In this document: positions 56,347 through 64,000 of the stretch, in pieces
Position numbering within the stretch: position 1 is the stretch's first letter
Layout: the number at the start of each line of letters is the position of its first letter
DNA from: Porphyra umbilicalis
Lineage: Eukaryota > Rhodophyta > Bangiophyceae > Bangiales > Bangiaceae
Direction: 5' to 3'
DNA: 64,000 bases
Assembly (NCBI GenBank): GCA_002049455.2
Contig: KV918769.1
Location: 186,001-250,000 of the forward strand
Notes under the pieces: generated by a model
Databases searched by the model: none
Told to the model about the DNA's origin: nothing
The model's input: the letters and a program-made list of their open reading frames with translations, nothing else
Made by a program: the position numbers and the translations under genes

Positions 56347-57832
56347 ATGTCTACTGGTGGTACCGGCGGCACTCGGAGAGCCAGAGACGGCAAGTTGCCA
56401 GCTGGCTACTGGCCGCCGAGCGGGGGACAAGGCACTCCTACCCCCTCCGACGCCCCAACGGACGGTGCTCCTACTCCTCCCATCGCTGCGGATCAAGCCG
56501 CCTCCGGGCAGATGCAGGTGGTGGAGAGCCTGAAGGCGGCCGCTGAAGCACTTCAACGACGCCTAACGGCCCAAGAACAGACTAACGAGTCTCTGGCGCG
56601 AGCCAATGACAAGTTGGTCGACGAAGTCGAGGCCCTGCGCAAGGTCGACTCCCACGAGGAGGAACGCCGTGTGGCTAAGTCTCGCCGCCAGTCGGGCGGC
56701 AAGACCAAGAACGTCAAGAAGAAAAGCAAGGTGACTAAAGACCAGTCCGTCCGCCAGGACGATCCGGCTCACGCCGCGCCTTTCTCATCTTCCGATGATT
56801 TTGCCTCTGGGTCAAGCCCGACGTCGTCGGACGACGACAACTCCAACGCGACGGACACATCCTCTTCAGACGATTGCCACGGGCCGGCAGGCCCGCCGTC
56901 GTCCCCAAGTGGATCCTCGCCGAGCGACAGCCAGAGCGAGCCGGACGCGACCGCACGCAAGCGCCCCGCGACCCCCACCAAACAGAAGGAGCGACTTAAA
57001 GAAGCCGATAGGATCAAAGTGATCCGCCCGGCTAATAGCCGCTTCAAGACACTCCTGGACCACAGGACGTACTTCTTGATCCGCCGTCAACTGATGTACA
57101 CGCCTAAGGAGGCACAACGGTCGCATCGTCTCAACAAATGTTTAGACGGAGCGTTCCATGGGCAACAGCCATTCACGAGAGCCCTGCCCTTGGGCATCTT
57201 CATGTTCTTAACGACCTTTCGCCGCGCGTGCGACGCGGCTGGGCTGAATCACGGGCAAGCCCTTCCGCTCATGGTCTTCCGAGTAGCCCGCAATGCAAAG
57301 ATGGCCTTCTCCGGCGAGCTTAACAGCACCCTCGGACGTAAGCGTTATGCCATTCGTACATACGGAGATGCCGTCAACTGGCTTCTTTCGAAGTATGCGG
57401 TACACGCAACTATGGCTAACGCCTACCAAGATATCATTACGATGAAGCAACAAGACAACGAGGCGCCCACGGCCTTTGGTCACCGCGTGAAAACGCAGTG
57501 CGATCTTTCTGAACGGTTTGTTCGACATCCAAAGTGTAGCACAACCCCGCAGCCACGGTCCCGGGGAGGGAAGCAACCCACCGCGGCCGTCCCAAGAACG
57601 TGCCCCCTATAGGATCACCCGATCCGGGAAGAGGGGCCGCCAAAGGTACAAGACAACAGGCACGGTTTACTTGCCGGCGACGACGGTGCCTCCCACCGTC
57701 GGCGCCCTTCGTCCTAAATCGGGCGGAAACCGTTGCGGAGGCCCAATTCCTCGAATGGGAATTGGCCCCCGCAACCGACCAACCAATACAACTAAGTACA
57801 ATACGAGGCAAATCCCCCAATGCGATAAGTAG
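56347..57832 (+). pseudogene. Gag-like ORF of an LTR retrotransposon, frameshifted
   Basis: From ATG 56347 the frame runs to TAG near 57612. It has a coiled-coil-like part (about residues 57-105: MQVVESLKAAAEALQRRLTA), a basic patch, a Ser/Asp-rich low-complexity stretch (about 145-215), then a capsid-like helical part (YFLIRRQLMYTPKEAQRSHR, VNWLLSKYAVHATMANAYQD). This order fits Ty3/gypsy-type Gag. Around 57495-57520 the natural-looking frame changes by one position and continues to about 57832, so the gene is frameshifted or shifts there by design. No zinc knuckle, protease, reverse transcriptase or integrase follows, so the element is incomplete. Confidence 0.55.
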
Positions 57833-58119
57833 AGACGAGAGGGATCGCGGCTGCCGGGCCGCGCCTGACGTGGCGGCCCCTGGTGCGGCCGCGCGGTGGC
57901 GCGCGCGGGCCCCATAACCGCCACGACGCGCGGAGCCCGGATTGGGGCGCGGGGCCGACGCCGCCGCTCCCCGCGGGGCCGTGGGGCCCGTGCCGCGCGT
58001 CCCGCTGCTTGCCATCCGCGGGCCGCGTCCCTCCGGTCCCCGTCGGGGGTCGCCAGCTCCACCCCCGCCCGGTGGTGCTACATCACCCCCTCCCAAGCGA
58101 CCGCCGTCCCCGGCGGCGC

Positions 58120-60543
58120 ATGGCGGGGTTTGCCCGACCCGCGGGACCCGTGACGCCGACGGCGGCGGGGCGGCGCGCCCGAGTCGCAGCCGCGGCGTCG
58201 TCGGCGTCGGCCGGTGTGGCCACCGACGGGATCCGAGCGCCGGGGACCACCGCGGCGTCGGTGGAGACGATGGGCACCGTGCCCCGGGGTCCGTCGGGCA
58301 TGGCGGGGCAACGCCCCCGCTCGACGACGCCGCCCCCCGAGCCGGAGGGTGCCGCGGCGGTGGCGGCGGCCGGTAAGACGCCTGTAGGCGGGGCGTCGGC
58401 CGCGGTGGCGGAGGCCGCCGGCCGCGGGGGCGGCCGATCGGCGGTGCGTGGCCTCGTGTCGGCGGGACAGGGTGCGCCGGCCGCGTCGTCGGCGGCGTCC
58501 GGGGGTCGGTCGCGCTCGGAGCTCTCGGAGAATCTTCTCCGGACGGCGACCTGGGCCCGGGTCCCCGACCGGGACCATCTGCGACCGACGCCGCGGCCGC
58601 CTCGGACGCTCCCGCCGGGGCTACGGGACCCAGTCCCCAATACGGTCGTTCTCCCGCCGCCGGCGGCCCCGGCGCCGCTGCCCGTCGGGGTGCCGATTGA
58701 GGACGCGGAAGCCTGCGACGTGGACGGCGAAGGCCCTTGGCCGACGGTGCGCGTCGCGTCCGGGGGCGCCATGCCGGGACCCGGCGACACGGTGGCCATC
58801 GACGAGGCGTGGACCCGCATTCTTGCCGTGGGCGAGGCGGGCGGGTACTTGGCGTCGGACGCGGCGCCGAACATCTTGAAGTCGTTGGCCGCCATCGACC
58901 GCCCGCTCACCGCCGAGTACTTCCGCCGCATTCTGCGCGTGAACGAGGTTGCTGTGCTCTTGCCGGAGCCGATGTCGGACGTCAAAGAGATGTTCTGCAT
59001 CGACGGCGCCGCGGGGTTCGCGTGGCTGGTGGCGCTACAGCGCCAGCTGCCGACGCTGCGGGAGACGACGTGGGGGGACGTGAGCGTCGGGTTGGAGTTG
59101 TGGGTGGGGCGTGAGCCCCTCCTCACCTCCGTGCCGGTTCTCGGGGATGACTGGGCCAACGAGCAGGATGCCTGCATGATGGGGCGGCTCGCGCCGGTGG
59201 CCCGCGCGAGTCATGGCGCGATGCGCCTGCCGCTGCGTGAGTCCGCAGACCGGACGTTCCTCCTCCCGGCGGCTCCGTCTGACTGGGACTTCGTGTTTGC
59301 CGCGCCGCGGCTTCTTCCTTGGTTCTTGCCGCGGGTCTTGCACCCATCACGCGCACCGCCTCGCGACGGCGACGAGGGACCTCCTCCTTGGCGTAGCGCG
59401 CCTCGCGGCGGCGTGTGCGATGGTGAGCGCCGTACTCGCCGCATACGAGCGGGACCGCCGCTTGTTCCGGCCCCCGCCCGTGGCGACGTGGGCGCTCACC
59501 CGCTTCGGACCGGTGGCCCTCGCCCAAGGGGACACTCGGCGGGCCACGACGCTGCGCCTCATCCTGGCGGCGTGGCCACACGTCCCGTGGCGCCTTGTGC
59601 GCCAGCGCCTTCCTTACTCGACCAGGGGTTGTCATGGATATATCCCTGAGGAATATATCCATGCATTATATCCGTATCCACTTCGGATACGCGCCGGGGA
59701 CGCATATTCTACATGCATTATGAGAAAGAGAGGAGAGGATATATCTATCCTGTCCGACAAAATTTGCAAGATTACATCAGATCCGTATTCCAGATACGAG
59801 AGGCAGGATACAGGGATATACAAGATAATCAAACTTCTCGGGCCGTTAGAATTCCGGTACAACGCAGTCCACCTCTCTTTTCCAAATCCGACCATCGGGA
59901 GATTCATGTGCAAGCATGTTGCAGCGACAAGCGGCAATCCCGCCCGACCCTGAAGAAACCGTTCAAGCACGCGACTCGGCCCGCTTGCGATATCAGCAAA
60001 GTGCGACACGAGTTTCAGAACGATCTATCTGACGACCGTTTACAAAAACGGCGGGGAACTGCCTGGACCGCGCCCGTTGGGGCGCACACATCAAAGATGA
60101 ATATTACGTCGTACTTGACGTCCATTTAGCACTCAACTAGTTTCTGAATGGCGTCTTTCTCTGGCCCTAATTGTGCGGCCTGACGGACTTGTAGGAATAT
60201 AATCGGATACGATAATCGTACTCAGATACGGATATAATCCACGTAATAATCCGGTTTCGGAGGCAGATATCCGCAGCCGGATCTTACTTAAGCAATTTAT
60301 CCGTAATCAGATACACCGCATCGGCGTGTATCCGTATCCTATTTCGCCTCGAAATGCATATCCTGACAACCCCTGTACTCGACGCCGGGGAAGGCACACC
60401 CCACTATCCCCTATGCGCACCGAGGGACGATGATGAGCGCCGAGCGCCACTGGGTGGGCGTGGCGCCCTGCACGTGTTCGCCGACCGGGTTGGGGTGCAC
60501 GGAGGCCGCCCTCGAGGCGGACTTGTCGCCGCAGTTCCCCTAG
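58120..60543 (+). pseudogene. Unidentified retroelement-like ORF, frameshifted and split by a hAT insertion
   Basis: A frame with ATG 58120 (open further upstream) reads a Gly/Ala/Pro-rich leader and then a complex part from about 58770: VAIDEAWTRILAVGEAGGYL, LTAEYFRRILRVNEVAVLLP, GFAWLVALQRQLPTLRETTW, SDWDFVFAAPRLLPWFLPRV. Near 59335-59350 the protein-like frame shifts by one and continues (LLLGVARLAAACAMVSAVLA, VATWALTRFGPVALAQGDTR) until the hAT element at 59623. Beyond the element the same frame resumes and ends at TAG 60541-60543 once the insertion and one copy of its target duplication are discounted. The family is unknown. Position next to a Gag-like ORF suggests a retroelement or an algal gene family; neither is shown. 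Confidence 0.5.
59623..60375. mobile_element. Non-autonomous hAT-type element, 753 bp, inserted in the preceding ORF
   Basis: Left end caggggttgtca at 59623-59634; the right end is its reverse complement at 60364-60375. Both are flanked by tactcgac (59615-59622 and 60376-60383), a perfect 8-bp target duplication. The interior is AT-rich with repeats of ggatatatcc and atccgtatcc type, and there is no transposase. AT content is far above that of the surrounding GC-rich ORF. Confidence 0.93.
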
Positions 60544-62175
60544 GTGGACATCGGCGGGGACGGTTACGGTGCCCCGCACCCGGCGGCGCCCGCTGAGCCC
60601 CGTGGGGCCAGCGGGGCCGGTCCGCCGCGGTCCCCGCGGTCGGAGCCCCAAGGGGGCAGCGCCGACGCCCCTTCGGACGCGGGTGGCGCCGCGTCGCTCG
60701 GTGGTGGGGCCGGGAGTGCCGGCGTCCGCGGCGGGGCCGACCCGGGCGGGGGCCGGCGGTATTCCACCGCCGGTGCGGCCGCTGCGGGGTGGGAGCCACC
60801 GGCGTACGCCGGGGACCGCGGGGGCCGCGACTACCCGGCCAGCGGCGGTGTGGCTTGGTCCGGTGGACATGCGGTCGGTACCAGTGGCCCGCGCCACGGC
60901 GGGGGCTGGCAGCCCGGAGGCGGCGACGGCGGCGGCGAGTACGGCGGCGGGCACCGCGGGGGCGGCGGCCGCGGCGGCGAGTACGGCGGCGGCGGGTACT
61001 GCAGCGGCGGCGACCGCGGCGGCGGGTACGGCGACGGCGGATACCGCGGCAGTGGCGACCGCGTCGGCGAGTACCGCAGCGGCTGCGGCTACGGCGGCGG
61101 TGAGTACCGCAGCGGCGGCGACCGCGGCGGGGAGGACCGCGACGGCGGATACCGCGACGCTGACGGCCTCGGGTACGACCACTGCGGCCACCAGCACGGT
61201 GGCGGGCACCGCGGCGGCGACGACCGCAGCGGCGAGTACGACGGCGATTATCGCGGTGGCGGCGGCCGCGCCGGCGGGTACGGCGGCGGCGAGTACCACA
61301 GCGGCGGCGACCGCGGCGGCGAGTGCCGCGACGGCGGTTACCGCGGTAGTGACGACCGCTTGCGCGAACGCTACGGCGGCGGAGACCGCGGCGGGGATGA
61401 CCGCTGGTACGACGAGTACCACGGCGGCGGCTACCACGGCGGGGACGACCGCGGGGAAGAGCACTGCGGTGGTGGCTACAGCGGGGGCGGGCAGGCCGGC
61501 GGGTGGGGAGACGGTGCCGGCGCGCCCGGGCCCGAGTGCGCTCGGGGTGATGACGCCCGTCCCGGGTACGGCCGTGGCCATGGCGGTGGGTACCGCGATT
61601 GGGCCCCGCCGCCGGTGTCGCCCCGCGACGGGCGTGGGTATCCGCGACGTGGCGGGGGCGAGGCCCCGCTGACGCCGCCGCGCCGGGAGCCCACACCCGC
61701 GGCGTCGCCGGTGCGGCCGCGCCGGGAGCCCGCGCCCGCTGCGCCCCCGCCAGCGCCGCCGCCGGTGTTGTCGGCGGGGGGTCCGCCGGTGTCCGGCCGT
61801 TCCCGCGCTCCTGCCGGTGCCGCCGCGTCTCCGACCCTGCCGCCCCCGGAGTTGCCGACTGCGGCGCCGCCGGTTTCGGCTCGGGGAGCTTCGGCGCCTG
61901 TTGGCGCCCCGCTTCCGCTGGTGGCGGCCGCGACGGCGCAGCCGCCAGCGCGCGCCGAAGAAGCGGCGCAGCATCTGGTGGCGGCAGTGCGGGCTGCGGT
62001 GGCCGCGCCGCTGTCGGCGTGGGCCGACATGTCTGCGATGGTCAGGTGGGGCAAGCCGATTTTGGCGGCTCTGTGGGCGGCCATGGCAGTGCAGCCGTTG
62101 CCACCCAGCGAAGAGCTGTCCTTTTGTGTTAGTTCCTCCGTCTTGTCTAGTTGCTGTCTCTGGCATCCCGTCTAG
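60544..62175 (+). CDS. Gly-rich minisatellite ORF directly after an in-frame TAG
   Basis: 543 codons open from just after TAG 60541-60543, in the same frame as the end of the split ORF. There is no ATG near the beginning (first codon GTG). The first 330 residues are Gly/Arg/Asp/Tyr repeats (GGGEYRSGGDRGGE type) from the tandem array at 60930-61480. They are followed by a Pro/Ala-rich part and a more complex end (ARAEEAAQHLVAAVRAAVAA, PLSAWADMSAMVRWGKPIL). The other two + frames are also open over the array, so openness alone is weak evidence. It could be a read-through extension of the upstream ORF, an independent RGG-like protein, or non-coding. Confidence 0.35.
   Translation: MDIGGDGYGAPHPAAPAEPRGASGAGPPRSPRSEPQGGSADAPSDAGGAASLGGGAGSAGVRGGADPGGGRRYSTAGAAAAGWEPPAYAGDRGGRDYPASGGVAWSGGHAVGTSGPRHGGGWQPGGGDGGGEYGGGHRGGGGRGGEYGGGGYCSGGDRGGGYGDGGYRGSGDRVGEYRSGCGYGGGEYRSGGDRGGEDRDGGYRDADGLGYDHCGHQHGGGHRGGDDRSGEYDGDYRGGGGRAGGYGGGEYHSGGDRGGECRDGGYRGSDDRLRERYGGGDRGGDDRWYDEYHGGGYHGGDDRGEEHCGGGYSGGGQAGGWGDGAGAPGPECARGDDARPGYGRGHGGGYRDWAPPPVSPRDGRGYPRRGGGEAPLTPPRREPTPAASPVRPRREPAPAAPPPAPPPVLSAGGPPVSGRSRAPAGAAASPTLPPPELPTAAPPVSARGASAPVGAPLPLVAAATAQPPARAEEAAQHLVAAVRAAVAAPLSAWADMSAMVRWGKPILAALWAAMAVQPLPPSEELSFCVSSSVLSSCCLWHPV
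60930..61480. repeat. GC-rich minisatellite, 15-bp unit often in 30-bp pairs
   Basis: The units are variants of taccgcggcggcgac and cggcggcgagtaccg, repeated with substitutions but few length changes. Because the period is a multiple of three, all frames stay open. Confidence 0.8.
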
Positions 62176-63504
62176 TGCATTTTTTATTTTTCGCTCCTTT
62201 TTTTCCTTTTCTCGTGTCTGGTGCACGGCCGCGCGTCGCCAACATTGCCCGCTCTCACTCACAGGCAACAGTTCCTCCCGTACCTCGCCGCGCCATGGTC
62301 AAACTATGGAACCCCAACCACTTGGTGGCGAGGTGGTGTGGCCGGGGTCGCGAGCGGCTCGTTCCCCTCACATACAGTCCCCCCCTCATTGCCAGATAAA
62401 AAAAAGCATGTCACCGAGCGAGTTCGCTCAAGCTTGTGGTCGTGAGCTCGTTCCCATCAGCGACGAACCGAGCCGTAGTTTGCACAGTATCCTCATGGCG
62501 CCGCCCTGGGCCGCTCCACGTGCCCGTGCGGCCATTGACAGCGGAGGCGGTGCTTCATTCCGCTCGCTCTCAGTGCCGCGTGCGGGCCGCATTGCGCACC
62601 TCGCGACCCGAAAGCCAGACCAGGACGGTTCTCCTGCAGCGATAGGGCGATTTTCCAGGGCGACTGATGAAAACGGATGCGCAGACCGTCTACACAACGC
62701 CGCTCTGCTACGACGGCTGTGCAAGCTGACGACAACGAAGAACTCGTTTGCCGGCAGCGCAGTCATCCTGTCAGGCGTACTTCAATTCCAGTGACACACT
62801 CAATACTAGTGTGTATACTGCATGTCGTCATGTACAATGTCATGAATCAAACAAGTACAACACCGATATGTTGTGGCCCCCACCTGTCATACTAATTGGA
62901 ATACTAGGTCTTAGTGGAAAATCTATCAATAGAAGCCCCCCCAGCGGCAGGGGGGGCTGTTGGCGAAGCTCGTGCAAATGCCTTTGGCAAGAACTACACG
63001 CCAATGTGAACCGATAAATACTTATGGAGAAGCATCCAAGCACGTTTCTTGCCGCCACGTTGGCCAACGATCCACTTTCACCGTCGGAGCTATCAGGCGC
63101 CACCCACGTCCTTCCCCGCCGTTGTTGACAGTCCCCCGGCACCCAATCCCCCTTTTCTGCCGGCCTTCTGGTTGAGAAACCCCTTTGGTCCAGGACTCTT
63201 TTCATCCTGGTCAAACTACCCCCTCACCCCTCATCGCAGCCCGCGGCGCCCCAGCGCCCCCTTCCCACAACCAAACGTAAAATGACCACATTCTGTCCTC
63301 GCCGTCATCACACACACACCCCACCAAGCCTGAGCCCTCGCAATGGACCACCACAATCGAAGCTCGCTAGCACGAGCTGGGGGGACAGCCTCCAGACCAA
63401 AACTACAACAGCCGAAACCACACTCTCACTTCTCATTCTCATTCCGTTCCCAACACAATACGACAGAGCGACATTCGCAGAATTCCCTTGCCTTTAGGAC
63501 AGGG
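62176..63504. other. Intergenic, no gene recognised
   Basis: A pyrimidine-rich stretch at 62160-62215 follows the Gly-rich ORF. A frame from ATG 62408 to 62794 (about 128 codons) has balanced composition but no motif and is overlapped on the other strand. At 62900-63500 the sequence is A/C-rich with short frames. Confidence 0.4.
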
Positions 63505-64000
63505 TGCTTTCAAAGTTTAGTGATGCACACATATACTTGGATCACGGGACTTGCTCTTCGTTTCAGAGGTGGCAGTCTGCATTCGTGCCCTCAGGGATCT
63601 GAGGGCGTGTCAGGGTCGCGATGACGCTAAAAGCGAATAGAGTTACGTGGCTGAGAAGGACTGTCCTGTCACAAGGGTCACAGGGCTCGGGCGGCGGCTG
63701 CCCCCCTGGCCCCCTCCCACCGCCCCGAGTTGCGCGCGGCGACCGCGCGCGGCGTCTGCCGGGGTTCGAAGCGCCCAAGACGGGTGATCATGCCTGCGTG
63801 CCGGCTTCTGTCGCGGCGGCGCGTCGGCGGTTGCTGACAACATCTACCGGTACGGTTAGAGGCTCCCTGTCGCGCGGCGGTCGACCCTGCCCGTCCGCAC
63901 GTGCGCCGTGTCGGCCGCCCCGCCCGTTGCGCGCAGGTGCGCTGCGCGGCGGGGTGACGGCCCCGCCCGGCAACGTTTCTGTACGTGCCCCCGTGCGTGC
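63505..64000 (-). repeat. Dispersed repeat, right copy (inverted relative to 3434-4030), cut by window edge
   Basis: The reverse complement matches 3434-4030 with substitutions and one missing block. Homology begins at 63505 (next to tgctttcaaag, facing tttgagagca at 4021-4030) and continues to the window end, so the true end is outside. Confidence 0.85.

Noticed and set aside
62408..62794. 128-codon frame starting MSPSEFAQACGRE
   Set aside because: No motif, overlapped by a minus frame of similar length, and no promoter or neighbour evidence.

Overview
This window is nuclear DNA of a photosynthetic eukaryote. The host genes are mostly intronless and very GC-rich, yet there are canonical GT-AG introns (calmodulin and one unknown gene). 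The plastid-type genes (1-deoxyxylulose-5-phosphate reductoisomerase, an HCF173-like factor, a RUS/DUF647 protein) carry N-terminal presequences and so are nuclear copies of plastid proteins. High GC, few introns, long runs of C or G, and short Phe-containing plastid presequences best fit a bangiophycean red alga (Porphyra/Pyropia type). That is an inference, not a proven identification. The layout alternates transposon-rich and gene-rich parts. Positions 1-24.5 kb are transposon-rich: a probable 4.25-kb PIF/Harbinger-type element (4423-8672), a Tc1/mariner-like transposase that has lost its first catalytic Asp (11.1-13.1 kb), a nonsense-riddled pseudogene (14.4-15.5 kb), one clean three-exon gene of unknown function (16153-17442), a non-autonomous hAT element with a perfect 8-bp target duplication (17851-19293), a 30-bp tandem array, and an apparently intact pogo-type DD30D transposase (21452-24469). 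Positions 25-41 kb are host genes: an FGGY sugar kinase, three frame-broken unknowns (one faintly DUF1838-like), HCF173-like, RUS-like, DXR and the splicing factor CWC24/RNF113. Several reading frames here break exactly at runs of 8-27 C or G, which points to homopolymer sequencing error or to real slippage. Positions 41.7-44.6 kb hold two divergent paralogous Ala-rich (LEA-like) genes, each with a TATA box, with an almost perfect 67-bp palindrome between them. Positions 47.3-54.3 kb hold calmodulin, a COG0523/ZNG1-type metal-chaperone GTPase, and CDC48/p97. Positions 54.6-64 kb are again transposon-rich: a hAT transposase remnant, a Gag-like ORF, an unidentified retroelement-like ORF split by a second hAT element with a perfect target duplication (59623-60375), a Gly-rich minisatellite ORF, and at the right edge an inverted copy of a repeat also found at 3.4-4.0 kb. 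The nuclear plastid genes form a loose neighbourhood: DXR makes MEP for isoprenoids, HCF173-like supports psbA translation, and the RUS family includes plastid and stress proteins. They are not an operon; orientations are mixed and each gene has its own intergenic region. No rRNA gene, tRNA gene or CRISPR array was found.
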